Part shown: positions 20,020-30,019 of the stretch, piece by piece
Layout: each line of letters opens with the position of its first letter
Numbering within the stretch: the stretch's first letter is position 1
Origin: Actinomycetota bacterium
Lineage (GTDB): Bacteria; Actinomycetota; Thermoleophilia; BMS3ABIN01
Direction: 5' to 3'
DNA: 64,000 bases
Assembly: GCA_023382335.1 (NCBI GenBank)
Contig: JAMCPM010000013.1
Coordinates: 124,001-188,000, forward strand
Position numbers and translations under genes: made by a program
The notes under the pieces: model-generated
Database searches by the model: none
What the model was told of the DNA's origin: nothing
Seen by the model: the letters and a program-made list of their open reading frames with translations, nothing else

Positions 20020-21623
20020 TCGTTGAGCTCGGCGCCAACGGCGCCGGAGCCTGCCGTCCCGGGACGGTCCGGTATGGTGAAGGTGAAACGGCTGCCCTTG
20101 CCGGGCGAGCTCTCCACCCAGATCCTGCCGCCATGAAGCTCCACCAGTTTTTTTGTGAGCGCCAGGCCCAATCCGGTGCCCTCGTATTTGCGGGCATACG
20201 AGCCTTCGACCTGGAGAAATTCCGAGAAGATGCGCTGCTGGTCCTTCTCGCCGATACCGATGCCGGTGTCGGCGACGGATATGGCCACGTCGCCGTCGTT
20301 ATGGACGGCTTCGATCGAGACGCGGCCGCCGCTGGGAGTGAACTTGATGGCGTTGCTCAGCAGGTTATATAGGATCTGCTTGAAACGGGCAGGATCGGCG
20401 GAGATCATTTCAACGCCGCCGTCGATGTTGACCAGCAAATTGATATCCTTTTTGGTCGCCAGCGGTTCGACCACGCTCTGGACCACGCTCATCGCGTCGG
20501 GTAGCGACAGCAGCTCCGGCCGGACCTCAATAGTGCCCGATTCAACCTTGGCCAGGTCGAGGATGTCGTTGATCAGCTGCAGCAGATGCTTGCTCGAGAC
20601 GACGATGTTGCCCACGTATTTCATCTGTTTGTTGTTAAGCCCGCCGTAAGTCTCATCCTCCAGCAATTCCGAGAAGCCGATGATGGAATTCAGCGGCGTG
20701 CGCAGCTCGTGGCTCATGGTCGCCAGGAATTGCGACTTGAGGCGGTTGGCGGTCTCCAGCTGTTTATTGGTCAGCTGCAGCTCGTGCTCGCGGGACTGCA
20801 GATCGCAGTTGACCTGCTCGAGTTCCCCGACCTTGCCCTGGAGCTCCTGGCTCTGCACCTTGAGCGACTCGGTCATGCGATTCACCGACCGGCCCAGTTC
20901 GCCGAGTTCGTCCTTGGACTTGATCCCGACCTTGCGGTCGAAGTCGCCCTTGGCAACGCTCTGCGTGACGCTGGCAAGCCTGTCGATTGGATTGATCATG
21001 AAAATGTTGAGGCTCAGGTAAAGCAGCACCAGCAGGGCGATGATGCCCAGGCCGCCGATCAGCAGGAATTTGATCTGCTGGGAGTGAATCAGGTCGTCGC
21101 GCGCATCGAGATACATATAGATGCCGATGGTGGCCGCCGGCTTGCCGTCGCCCAGGGTAATGGGCGCGATAGCCTCGATGATCTTGCGGTCGTTCTTGAC
21201 GCTTTCGGCGTGGGTCGCCTGGTCGGTTTCCAGCGGCGCGTAATCCTCGGGATCGGCAATTTCGCCGATCTGGCTCGTATCGGTGCTGGCGATCCGGTAA
21301 ACCTGATCCCCGCGCGGAGCGTAAACCGAGATCTTCATGATGTCTGTGTTGAGTTCATGAAGCTTCTCGATCTCACCCTGGAAATGCTCGTAGCTGATCT
21401 TCTCGGGGAGATTGGTGACGTCGGCGGAGAAGAACTGCCCGATAGTCATGGCCCGCTGCTCGAAATCACGGTTGATGGTGTCCGTGAGCGTGCTGATCGA
21501 GATATAGGTGAGCCCGCCAATGATGGGAATGCACATGGCCGCCAGCAACAACAGGATCTTGGCCCTGAGGCCGAACCTCTTGCGTACTAAGACCTGATCA
21601 GGCTCTGGAGAGGCTGCCGTCAT
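20016..21623 (-). CDS. Membrane sensor histidine kinase, first gene of signalling operon
   Basis: 535 residues: N-terminal transmembrane helix ([21 protein letters not shown]), an extracytoplasmic sensor of ~155 residues (dCache/sCache-like by length, with [14 protein letters not shown] and [17 protein letters not shown]), a second transmembrane helix, HAMP, coiled coil, HisKA ([21 protein letters not shown]) and HATPase ([37 protein letters not shown]). It lacks a receiver domain and probably signals through the downstream lone receiver or HD-GYP regulator. Confidence 0.92.
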   Translation of the reverse strand: MTAASPEPDQVLVRKRFGLRAKILLLLAAMCIPIIGGLTYISISTLTDTINRDFEQRAMTIGQFFSADVTNLPEKISYEHFQGEIEKLHELNTDIMKISVYAPRGDQVYRIASTDTSQIGEIADPEDYAPLETDQATHAESVKNDRKIIEAIAPITLGDGKPAATIGIYMYLDARDDLIHSQQIKFLLIGGLGIIALLVLLYLSLNIFMINPIDRLASVTQSVAKGDFDRKVGIKSKDELGELGRSVNRMTESLKVQSQELQGKVGELEQVNCDLQSREHELQLTNKQLETANRLKSQFLATMSHELRTPLNSIIGFSELLEDETYGGLNNKQMKYVGNIVVSSKHLLQLINDILDLAKVESGTIEVRPELLSLPDAMSVVQSVVEPLATKKDINLLVNIDGGVEMISADPARFKQILYNLLSNAIKFTPSGGRVSIEAVHNDGDVAISVADTGIGIGEKDQQRIFSEFLQVEGSYARKYEGTGLGLALTKKLVELHGGRIWVESSPGKGSRFTFTIPDRPGTAGSGAVGAELND

Positions 21624-21865
21624 GGTTTACCGAATCTTTTCATTTGCTTTCGGGCTCGAATATCCCTGCGCAGGCGTGCCTTTGAGATGAACTCTATTCG
21701 GAAGCAGGGGATTTGACCTTGAGTTTATCTGTTTTGGCGAAAGTGGTAGAATTCCGCTTCAACCATGGAAGCTGACCCTCAAAGTATATCACAGCGGTTT
21801 CGTTTATTTGACTGCCATTGCGTGCGAAACTCCTGCATGCAGGCGGTAACGCTGGCGGCGCAACC
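21624..21865. other. Intergenic gap before signalling operon
   Basis: The gap separates the divergent kinase operon (minus) from the molybdenum island (plus). The promoter for the kinase operon must lie here, but I see no convincing -35/-10 pair. No gene is evident; the part beyond 21865 is described separately as promoter and riboswitch. Confidence 0.5.
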
Positions 21866-21895
21866 TTGGTTTTCCTTGATCGATTAGTGGATAAT
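21866..21895 (+). promoter_or_regulatory. Candidate sigma-70-type promoter of Moco operon
   Basis: TTGGTT and GATAAT are separated by 18 bases; the predicted transcription start lies at the 5' edge of the riboswitch. Confidence 0.45.
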
Positions 21896-21901
21896 CTAGA
21901 T

Positions 21902-22036
21902 ATATCTCCGAGCGGCTCCTTCTAAGGCCGGCGGCTTTCTTAAGCCCGCGGCTAGGAATGGGCAGCCGACGGCCGCCTCTGGCGGCCAAAGGGTCTGCCG
22001 GGAAACTGACAGGCCTCCCGTGTTTGGAAAGGAGAC
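21902..22036 (+). promoter_or_regulatory. Moco (molybdenum cofactor) riboswitch upstream of mobA
   Basis: The leader holds the elements I associate with the Moco RNA motif: CTCCGAGC near the 5' side, a perfect hairpin GGCCGCC-TCT-GGCGGCC (21971-21987), then GGGTCTGCCGGGAAACTGAC followed by AGGCCTCCCGTG and a terminal GGAAAGGAGA. The closing stem pairs TCTCC (21905-21909) with GGAGA (22031-22035), which is the ribosome-binding site of mobA, so ligand binding would block translation. It precedes a complete cofactor-synthesis operon, as this class usually does. Confidence 0.78.
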
Positions 22037-22041
22037 ACTAA

Positions 22042-23247
22042 ATGCCTCGCGATTCAGCGATGGAGGGCTTCTCCATCGCCATTCTCGCCGGCGGTGAGAG
22101 CACTCGCATGGGCGCCGACAAGGCGCTCCAGGACCTGGGAGGGAAACCTGTCATCGCCCACGTCATCGATTCGCTCGCGCCTCTGGCGAACGACATCTAT
22201 CTGGTCGCACGCGACGTCGGCGCCTACGAACGCTTCCAGCTGCCGATCTGCGCCGACCAGTACAGCGTGCGCTCCTCGATGGTAGGGATCTACTCGGCGC
22301 TGGCTGCCTCCCGCAATCAATACTGTTTCACGGTGGCCTGCGACATGCCCTTCACCGAACCGGGGCTGGTGCGGCATCTGGCGTCGCTGGCCGGGGGCCA
22401 TGACGCCGCCGTGCCGGTGAGTCCACGCGGCCGGGAGCCGCTGCACGCCATCTATTCGCGGCGCTGCCTGGAGCCGATGCGCCGGCAGATCGAAGCCGGC
22501 GATTTTTCCATCAGCAACCTGCTCGATACGCTCGAAGTCCGTTATGTCGATTCAGCCGAGATGGCGCCTTTCTGCGACCTTGGCATGGTTTTCCTCAATG
22601 TCAACACCGTGGTCGACCTCGAGGAGGCTGCGCAACTGGCGCCGCGCATCAACCGCTGGCGCGAACAGGCCATGTTGAGCGAGACGGGCCCGGGGCTGCC
22701 GCCGCTGGTCTGCTTCGTCGGCAACAAGAATTCCGGGAAGACGACCTTTCTGGAAAAGCTGGTGCCGGTGCTTGCGTCCCGCGGAGTCGTGGTGGCCTTC
22801 CTCAAGCATGACGTGCATGGATTCGAGATCGACCGGGAGGGGACCGACACCTGGCGCCTGGCGCGGGCGGGCGCGGTGCAGACGGTGATCTCTTCCCCCG
22901 GCTGCGTGGCATCGGTGCAAAGCGTTCGCGGGGAAAAGGAGCTCAATGAGCTGCGTCAGGGCCTTGGCGATTTCATCGACCTGGTGATTGCCGAGGGTTT
23001 CAAACAATCCGCGGCCGACAGGATCGAGATCTCGCGCAGCGATTGTTCCCGGCAGCTGGTCTGTGCGGAGGACGATCTGATCGCCGTGGTCTCCGACCGC
23101 CCCGACGCCGCCAGGACGGTGCCGGTCTTCGGCCTCGACGACTTTGACGCCGTCGCCAACCTCCTGACTATCCGTTACGGACTCGGGGCGGGCAGGACTG
23201 ACGGCACGATTGCGGATGGCGGCCTCGCGGAGGTCCCCGGGCCATGA
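22042..23247 (+). CDS. mobA: MobA-MobB fusion, molybdenum cofactor guanylyltransferase / GTP-binding protein
   Basis: 401 residues. The N-terminal ~200 residues are MobA, which links GMP to molybdopterin: nucleotide-binding motif ILAGGESTRMGADKAL and VACDMPF. From ~residue 228 a MobB domain follows with P-loop GNKNSGKTTFLEKL and the HDVHGFEIDREGTDTWR motif. MobB assists guanylation. Fusion of the two is known in other bacteria. The bis-MGD product is the cofactor form needed by formate dehydrogenase encoded 2.7 kb downstream. First gene of the riboswitch-controlled operon; its stop overlaps moaA. Confidence 0.93.
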   Translation: MPRDSAMEGFSIAILAGGESTRMGADKALQDLGGKPVIAHVIDSLAPLANDIYLVARDVGAYERFQLPICADQYSVRSSMVGIYSALAASRNQYCFTVACDMPFTEPGLVRHLASLAGGHDAAVPVSPRGREPLHAIYSRRCLEPMRRQIEAGDFSISNLLDTLEVRYVDSAEMAPFCDLGMVFLNVNTVVDLEEAAQLAPRINRWREQAMLSETGPGLPPLVCFVGNKNSGKTTFLEKLVPVLASRGVVVAFLKHDVHGFEIDREGTDTWRLARAGAVQTVISSPGCVASVQSVRGEKELNELRQGLGDFIDLVIAEGFKQSAADRIEISRSDCSRQLVCAEDDLIAVVSDRPDAARTVPVFGLDDFDAVANLLTIRYGLGAGRTDGTIADGGLAEVPGP

Positions 23248-24203
23248 TGAACCGTGTCGACTATCTACGCATCTCCATCACCGACCGCTGCAATTTCCGG
23301 TGTGTCTACTGCATGCCGCCGGAGGGGATTCCATGGAAACCGCAGGCGGATATCCTCAGTTTCGAGGAGATCGTGCGCTTCACCGAGGCCGCCGCGGCCG
23401 CAGGAGTCTCCCGGGTGCGGATCACCGGCGGCGAGCCGCTGGTCCGCCGGCATTGCGTATCGCTGGTCGAACAGCTGGAGGCGGTTACCGGCATCGAGGA
23501 CCTCTCGCTGACAACCAACGGTTCGCTCCTGACCGGCTGTTCCCGGGAATTAAAAAGAGCCGGGCTGTCGCGCCTCAACATCAGCATTCCCAGCCTTGAT
23601 CCCGGGCGTTTTTCCCGGTTGACCGGCGGCGCCGGTCTGGAGCCGGTTCTGACGGGGCTCGATAGCGCTCTCACCGCCGGTTTTTCACCGGTCAAGATAA
23701 ACGTCGTGGCGCTTGCCGGCGTCGAGGACGACCTCGAACGGTTTGCCTCTCTCACGCGCAGGCAACCGGTGCACGTGCGCTTCATCGAACAGATGCCCAT
23801 AGGCGGCATCGACGCGGACGGCATTGGCGCGGACGGCGGCAGGTTTATTTCCAGGGAATGGCTGCTGGCAGAGCTTCGCGCTTATGGGGAGCTTGCGCCG
23901 GCGCCGTCGCCGGGCGGCGGCGGGCCGGCCCGATATTTCCGGTTCTCCGGCGCGGCCGGCACTATCGGTTTTATCAGCTCCATGAGCGACCACATCTGCG
24001 GTGACTGCAACCGTCTGCGGCTCACGGCTGACGGCTACCTGCGCGGCTGCCTTTTTTCGGGCGACGAAGTCTATGTCCGGCCGCTCATCGGCCGTGACCC
24101 GGCGCGGCTGAAAGAGACGATCATGGCTGCGATCGGCGCCAAGAAGTTCGACCGCGGCGGCGCCCGTCCCGGACCGCGCACGATGTCACAGATTGGAGGA
24201 TAG
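23244..24203 (+). CDS. moaA: GTP 3',8-cyclase MoaA (radical SAM)
   Basis: 319 residues. Radical-SAM cluster motif C16-x3-C20-x2-C23 (DRCNFRCVYCMPP), SAM-binding GGEPLVR, the second [4Fe-4S] site in the C-terminal half (CGDCNRLRLTADGYLRGCLF) and the C-terminal Gly-Gly tail needed for catalysis (MSQIGG). It catalyses the first step of molybdopterin synthesis from GTP together with MoaC, encoded next. The ATG overlaps the mobA stop by four bases. Confidence 0.96.
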   Translation: MMNRVDYLRISITDRCNFRCVYCMPPEGIPWKPQADILSFEEIVRFTEAAAAAGVSRVRITGGEPLVRRHCVSLVEQLEAVTGIEDLSLTTNGSLLTGCSRELKRAGLSRLNISIPSLDPGRFSRLTGGAGLEPVLTGLDSALTAGFSPVKINVVALAGVEDDLERFASLTRRQPVHVRFIEQMPIGGIDADGIGADGGRFISREWLLAELRAYGELAPAPSPGGGGPARYFRFSGAAGTIGFISSMSDHICGDCNRLRLTADGYLRGCLFSGDEVYVRPLIGRDPARLKETIMAAIGAKKFDRGGARPGPRTMSQIGG

Positions 24204-24665
24204 ATGGACGCGTTTTCTCATATCGATAAGGAGGGCCGGGCGCGCATGGTCGATGTCGGCGATAAAGACGACAGCCACAGGCTGGCGCGCGCCGCCGCCC
24301 GCGTGGACATGTCCGCCGCCACAATCGAGCTGCTTGAGCGCCAGGCGCTGCCCAAGGGCGACGTGTTCTCGGTGGCGAGGGTCGCGGGGATCATGGCCGC
24401 CAAGGAGACATCGCGGCTGATCCCGCTGTGCCACCCTCTGAACCTGACCTACGTGGCGGTCAGCTTTCGCATCGACCGCGAGCGGCCGGGGGTCGAGATC
24501 GAATCGAGTGCGAGCCTGACGGGCAAGACCGGTGTGGAGATGGAAGCGCTCACGGCCGTCGCCGTGGCGGCTCTGACGATCTACGACATGTGCAAAGCCG
24601 TGGACAAGGAAATGGTAATCGGCGGGATCCGCTTGCTGGAAAAAAGCGGGGGCAGATCGGGATGA
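24204..24665 (+). CDS. moaC: Cyclic pyranopterin monophosphate synthase MoaC
   Basis: 153 residues, normal family length. Family motifs are clear: [39 protein letters not shown] and [26 protein letters not shown]. It converts the MoaA product into cyclic pyranopterin monophosphate. The start directly follows the moaA stop and the end overlaps the MOSC gene start (ATGA). Confidence 0.96.
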   Translation: MDAFSHIDKEGRARMVDVGDKDDSHRLARAAARVDMSAATIELLERQALPKGDVFSVARVAGIMAAKETSRLIPLCHPLNLTYVAVSFRIDRERPGVEIESSASLTGKTGVEMEALTAVAVAALTIYDMCKAVDKEMVIGGIRLLEKSGGRSG

Positions 24666-25126
24666 CGGCGGCGGTAGTATCAATAAATATTTCCCGGGGC
24701 AAGGGCGAGCGCAAGGCGCCTGTCGGCCAGGCGCGGCTCGTCGCCGGCCACGGCCTCGATGGTGACGCCCACGCCGGCAAATGGCACCGGCAGGTCAGCC
24801 TGCTGGCTTCGGAGAGCGTCGATACCATGCGGGGGAAAGGGCTTGATGTCGGCCCCGGCGATTTCGCCGAGAACGTGACCACGACCGGTATCGACCTTCC
24901 CTCGCTTCCTGTCGGTTCAAAACTGCGTCTGGGCCCGGCCCTGCTCGAAGTAACCCAGATCGGCAAGAAGTGCCATAGCCGCTGCGGGATCTTCAGGCGG
25001 GCGGGCGACTGCGTGATGCCTCGCGACGGCGTCTTCGCCCGGGTGATCGAGGGCGGGTTGATCAGGGACGGAGATTCCATCGAGGTCATTGAAGCCGCTG
25101 CCGGCGGCCCGGGGGAAACGGCATGA
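24662..25126 (+). CDS. MOSC-domain protein
   Basis: 154 residues from the ATG that overlaps the moaC stop. MOSC features: [18 protein letters not shown] near the N-terminus, [13 protein letters not shown], and the conserved cysteine region [17 protein letters not shown] proteins bind molybdenum cofactor and can transfer sulfur to Mo enzymes or act as Moco carriers. Stand-alone MOSC genes beside moaC and mogA are common in anaerobes. Overlaps mogA by four bases. Confidence 0.9.
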   Translation: MTAAVVSINISRGKGERKAPVGQARLVAGHGLDGDAHAGKWHRQVSLLASESVDTMRGKGLDVGPGDFAENVTTTGIDLPSLPVGSKLRLGPALLEVTQIGKKCHSRCGIFRRAGDCVMPRDGVFARVIEGGLIRDGDSIEVIEAAAGGPGETA

Positions 25127-25635
25127 CCGGACCGATGAAACCGTTCATGGCGGCAGTCGTGACGGTCAGCGACAGTTGCTCCCGGGGGGAGCGTATCGAC
25201 GAGAGCGGCTCCATCCTGGGGGACCTGCTAGCCGAGGCGGGGGCAGTCACTCCGGTGGAACGCCGGCTGGTGTCCGACGAGCGCCGTGAGATAGCCGCCA
25301 TGCTCGATGAGCTTTGTACCGGTCCGGATGCGGTCGACCTGGTCATCACCACGGGTGGCACCGGACTCTCGCCCCGCGATGTCACACCGGAGGCGACGCT
25401 CGATGTCATCGAACGGCAGGCCCCCGGTTTTGCCGAGGCGCTCAGGGCGGCCTCGCTGGGCATCACTGCCAATGCGATGCTTTCACGGGCTGTGAGCGGG
25501 ATCCGCGGCGCCACCCTGATCATAAATTTCCCCGGAAGCCCCAAGGCCTGCCGGGAGGCCTTCGCCGTGGTGGGGCCGGCGCTGGGGCATGCCCTGGAGA
25601 CGCTTACGGGCATTGGCGGCGAGTGTGCCCGCTGA
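25123..25635 (+). CDS. mogA: Molybdopterin adenylyltransferase MogA/MoaB
   Basis: 170 residues of the MogA/MoaB family (AAVVTVSDSCSRGERIDESG; VITTGGTGLSPRDVTPEAT; PGSPKACREAF). It activates molybdopterin by adenylation so that MoeA can insert molybdate. Last gene of the riboswitch-led operon; four-base overlap with the MOSC gene. MogA versus MoaB cannot be separated with certainty by eye. Confidence 0.93.
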   Translation: MTGPMKPFMAAVVTVSDSCSRGERIDESGSILGDLLAEAGAVTPVERRLVSDERREIAAMLDELCTGPDAVDLVITTGGTGLSPRDVTPEATLDVIERQAPGFAEALRAASLGITANAMLSRAVSGIRGATLIINFPGSPKACREAFAVVGPALGHALETLTGIGGECAR

Positions 25636-25693
25636 CGCTGGATCCTGCCTGCTAGCAGCGGATTGTTAACTCCGCCGCAGGCGATTATTTTAC

Positions 25694-25721
25694 TTGCCTT
25701 TGCATAAATCTATCTGATATT
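25694..25721 (+). promoter_or_regulatory. Candidate promoter of the formate dehydrogenase transcript
   Basis: TTGCCT and GATATT with a 16-base gap, placed so that transcription would begin just before the ZTP aptamer. Confidence 0.4.
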
Positions 25722-25732
25722 GTTGCTGGCAC

Positions 25733-25817
25733 GAGATGTGACTGGCGTTCAGTGGATAACCACTCGGGAGCATCTCTGCTGGCTTGAAAAACCAGCCGAT
25801 TGGCCGGACGCCTGGGC
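25733..25817 (+). promoter_or_regulatory. ZTP (pfl-motif) riboswitch upstream of formate dehydrogenase
   Basis: The aptamer is recognisable from its conserved blocks: GTGACTGGCG (25738-25747), hairpin AGTGG-ATAA-CCACT (25751-25764), GGGAGC (25766-25771), and CGCCTGGGC (25809-25817), which forms the pseudoknot-containing second domain. GAGAT (25733-25737) pairs with ATCTC (25772-25776), and GCTGG/CCAGC forms the linker hairpin. The class senses ZMP/ZTP, which accumulate when 10-formyl-tetrahydrofolate is short. A stem (TCCAGA/TTTGGA) and a six-U run at 25846-25851 follow and could be the termination platform, although the exact switch is unclear. Confidence 0.88.
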
Positions 25818-25901
25818 CCTCCAGAAAATTTGGACGGCTTGGGTGTTTTTTCATCTCCGGAGCCTTCCACCGGACCTGACTTTTGGTTAGAAAGGGCAAA
25901 A

Positions 25902-28900
25902 ATGGCCGATCTTCCTCATCACGAGATAATCGCAGAGAGCGGGCCGCTGGTCAGGTTCTTCATTGACGGCCGTTATCTGCAGGTGAACCCCCGCATGACC
26001 ATCCTTGAGGCCGCGCAGGCGAATGGCATCGAGATTCCCACGATGTGCAGCGACTTCCGCATCGCTCCCTCGGGCCGCTGCGGCCTCTGCGTGGTCGAGG
26101 TCGTCGGCAACGGCATCGTCAACTCCTGCCAGACGCCCGTGGTCGACGGCATGGAGGTCATCAGCGAATCGCCCGAGATCGCCGACATCCGCCGGCAGAG
26201 ACTCAATGAATACCTGACCACCCATAACGCCTATTGCGAACCGCCGTGCCATAACGCCTGTCCGGCGCGCATCGATATCCCCGCCTACGTCGGCGCGATC
26301 GCTCGTGGAGACGACGCCGAAGCCATCAGGATCGTCAAGAAGCGCCTGCCGCTGCCGCGCATCATCGGCCGCATCTGCCCGCGCCCCTGCGAGAGCGCCT
26401 GCCGCCGCACCCAGGTAGACACCGAGCCCGTGGCGATCTGCCAGCTGAAGCGTTTCGCCGGCGACCGGGCCCAGGCCGATGCGGCCCTGGTCGATGAAGA
26501 GATGGCGCCGCCGAGCGGCAAGAAGGTGGCGGTCATCGGCGCCGGCCCCAGCGGTCTTTCAGCCGCTTACTATCTGTCGCTGAGCGGACATCAGGTGACG
26601 ATCTTTGAAGCCAATTCCAAAGCCGGCGGCATGATGCTGACCGGCATTCCGCCCTTCCGCCTGCCCCGCGAGGTGATCCAGGAGGAGGTTGATTCCATCC
26701 TGGGGCTGGGAGTCGAGCTGAGGCTGAATAGCCGCCTCGGCAGGGATTTCACCCTCGACAAGCTCAGGTCGGAGGGTTATGCCGCCATCTATCTGGCCAT
26801 TGGCGCCCAGCAGGGTTCCACCGGCCGCATCGAGAACGCCGAAGGCGATGGCGTTTACTCCGCAGTCGATTTCCTGGCGCAAAGCAACGCCGGCGACTGG
26901 GAAACTCCCCTCGGCAAGACGCTCGTGATCGGTGGCGGCTTCACCGCCATGGACGCGGCCCGGTCGGCGCTGCGGCTAGGAGCCGGCGAGGTGACGGTCG
27001 TTTACCGCCGTTCCCGTGAGGAGATGCCGGCCACCGCGGAAGAAGTCAATGAGGCCGAAAACGAGGGCGCCAGTCTGTCGCTGCTGACTTCGCCCGTATC
27101 CATAGTCAGGGAAGGGGGCCGCGTCACCGGCGTCGTCTGTCAGAAGATGGAGCTGGGCGAGCCCGACGAGAGCGGCCGCCGCCGCCCCGAGCCCGTCGCC
27201 GGCTCCGATTTTACCATCGAGGCCGACACCGTAATCCTGGCTATCGGCCAGCAGGTCGACCGCGAAGGACTGGAGACCTGCCTGGCACTGAGCAAGTGGG
27301 ACACCATCGAGGCCAACAAGCACACGCTGGCCACGACCGTCGACGGCATCTTCGCCGGCGGCGACTGCGAGACCGGCCCCGCCACCGTGGTCGAGGCCAT
27401 TGCCGCCGGACGCCGCGCAGCGGTCGCCATCGATGCATATGTCACCGGCCAGGACCCCAAGGAAGTCTGCCTCTCGCCGGCGGCCGGACTCAAGCCGCGC
27501 CGTCCGAGGATGTTCGACATCGGCGCCAAGCCGCTCGTGGAAGACGAGCGTCATCACATGCCCGAGCTCGCCGTTCCCGAACGCAAAAACTTTAACGAGA
27601 TCGAGCTCGGTTACGAAGAAGCCGACGCCCGGGCCGAGGCCGCCCGGTGCCTGCAGTGCACCTGCCACGCGGTCGCGGACTGCGAACTCAGGCGCCTGTC
27701 CATCCGCTACGGGGCCGGGACGAAAGAATTCAGAGGAGAGGGCCAGTTCCCCCTGTTCGACGGCTCGCCGATCCTGCAGCTGGACCGCAAGCGCTGTATC
27801 CGCTGCCATACCTGCGTCCGCGTCTGCGACGAGTTCGAGATGAACCATGTCTACACGGTCGACAAGGACCAGTACCCGGCATTACGCGGCGCCACCTACC
27901 GTGAATCGGGGTGCACTTCGTGCGCCTCGTGCGTCGACGCCTGCCCGACCGGCGCTCTTGTCAATGCGCAGCTCAAGAATACGCGCGAGTGGGAGCTGAC
28001 CAGGGTGACGACGACCTGCCCGCTGTGCGGCACCGGTTGCAACTTCGACCTCAATGTAAAAGACGGGAAGGTCGTCGGCGTCACCACCATCGCCGAGGCT
28101 CCGGTCAACCGCCGGGCTCTCTGCGTCAAGGGACGCTACCACACCGACCTGATAAACAGCCCCGATCGCCTGACGACGCCGCTGATCAAACGCAACGGCG
28201 GGTTCGAGGAGGCGACCTGGGACGAAGCGCTCGACCTGGTGGCTTCAAAATTCATGGAAATCAAACAGAGGGACGGCGCCGACGCCCTGGCTACGCTGAG
28301 CTCGGCGCGCTGCACCAACGAGGAGAACTGGTTGATGCAGAAGTTCACGAGGGCGGTGATGGGCACTAACAACGTTGATCACTGTGCCCGCACCTGACAC
28401 GCTCCCACGGTGGCCGGTCTGGCCATCTCCTTCGGAAGCGGCGCCATGACGAATTCCATCAGCGAGGTGGGATTCTACGATGCGCTCTTCATCATCGGCT
28501 CCAACGCCACAGAGGCGCATCCGATCATCGGCGGCAAGATGAAGCGCGCCGCCCGCCGCGGCGCCCGCGTCATCGTCGCCGATCCCAGGCATATCGAGCT
28601 GGTCGATTATGCCGAGCTCTGGCTGCGATTGAAGCCGGGCACGGACATGGCACTCGTCAACGGCCTTATCAATATCATCATCAACCAGGGCTGGGCGGAT
28701 GAGCGGTTCATCGAGGAACGCTGTGAGGGCTACGACGCCATGTGGAAAGTCGTCAAGGATTACACGCCCGATGTCGTCAGCGGGATCACCGGCATCCCGG
28801 AAGAAAAACTCAGCGCCGCCGCCGATATCTACGCCCACACTCCCAGGGCCGGCATCTTCTACACCCTGGGCATAACCGAGCACACCACCGGCACCGCCAA

Positions 28901-30017
28901 TGTCATGAACCTGGCCAACCTGGCCATGGTCACCGGCCACGTCGGCGTCGAGCACGCCGGGGTCAATCCCTTAAGGGGCCAGAACAACGTCCAGGGCGCC
29001 TGCGACATGGGCGCACTACCCAATCTGTTCCCCGGTTACATGAACGTGAATGCCCAGGAGAACGTCGTCCGTTTCGAGAAGGCCTGGGGCGTCGAGCTGC
29101 GCGATCAGTCGGGCCTGCGCATCCCGGAGATGTTCGACTCGATCCTCGACGGCGACCTCAAGGCGATGTACATCATGGGTGAAGACCCGATCATGACCGA
29201 CCCCGACGCCAACCATTCACGCAAGGCCATCGACGCGCTCGAGTTCCTGGTGGTCCAGGACATCTTCATGACCGAGACGGCAAAATACGCCGACGTTGTC
29301 CTGCCGGCGGCCCTTTATGCTGAGAAGGACGGCACCTTCACCAACACCGAGCGCCGCGTGCAGCGTGTGCGCAAGGCGGTCGAGCCGCCAGGAGAGGCGC
29401 GCGCCGACTGGGAGATCATCTGTGACCTCTCCAGGCGCATGGGATACGAGATGCAGTACGATTCACCCGAGGAGATCTTCGAGGAGATCCGGCCGCTGAT
29501 CCCCGCTTACGCCGGCATCACCTACGACCGCCTCGATATCGTCGGGCTGCAGTGGCCCTGCCCCGACATCTCGCATCCGGGCACGCCCTACCTGCATGAG
29601 AACTGCTTTCCCAGGGGGAAGGGGCTCCTGCAGGGGCTTATACACGAAGAGCCGGCGGAGCTGACCAACGATGAATATCCGATCCTGCTGACCACAGGAC
29701 GCATGCTCTATCATTACAACGTGTCAACCAGGCAATCGGAGATACTCGATTCGATGAGGCCTTACGAGCTGGCGGAGATCAATCCTGTGGACGCTGCCGC
29801 CATCGGCGTTGCCGAAGAAGAAGAGGTCCGGGTCAGTTCCCGGCGCGGGTCGGTCGTCAGCCGGGTGACGATCACCGACAAGGTGCCGCCGGGCATCCTG
29901 TTCATGACGTTCCATTACTGGGAATCCGCCGTCAACGAGCTGACCAATTCAGCCTACGATCCCATCTCCAAGACCGCCGAGTACAAGGTCTGCGCGGTCA
30001 AGATCGAGAAGGCCTGA
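25902..30017 (+). CDS. fdhA: Selenocysteine formate dehydrogenase fused to NuoG- and GltD-like domains
   Basis: One 1371-residue protein if the in-frame TGA at 28395-28397 is read as selenocysteine (U832, in DHCART-U-HAPTVAGLA, the formate dehydrogenase active site). Domains: NuoG-type [2Fe-2S] (C49, C60, C63, C76); GltD-like Fe-S region (CHNACPARIDIP, CPRPCESACRR) with FAD site GAGPSGLSAA and NAD(P) site GGGFTAMDAA; two [4Fe-4S] ferredoxin motifs (CIRCHTCVRVC, CTSCASCVDAC); then the molybdopterin catalytic domain with its own cluster (CPLCGTGC). Start ATG at 25902 has a GAAAGGG site. The flavin domain probably lets the single chain exchange electrons between formate/CO2 and NAD(P)H without separate NuoE/F-type subunits. 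Confidence 0.94.
28395..28427 (+). promoter_or_regulatory. UGA(Sec) codon and bacterial SECIS hairpin of fdhA
   Basis: After the UGA, a seven-base-pair stem (GGTGGCC with GGCCATC, one G-U pair) closes the loop GGUCU, which starts exactly 18 bases past the UGA. Both the loop sequence and, as I recall it, the spacing equal those of the E. coli fdhF SECIS element recognised by SelB. Confidence 0.9.
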
Positions 30018-30019
30018 CT

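Noticed and set aside
25733-25817. Moco or THF riboswitch in front of fdhA
   Set aside because: GTGACTGGCG, ACCAC..GGGAGC and CGCCTGGGC are ZTP/pfl blocks; neither Moco nor THF consensus fits.
28395-28397. Two separate formate dehydrogenase genes or a nonsense mutation
   Set aside because: The UGA lies at the active-site Sec position with a perfect GGUCU SECIS loop at the canonical distance.
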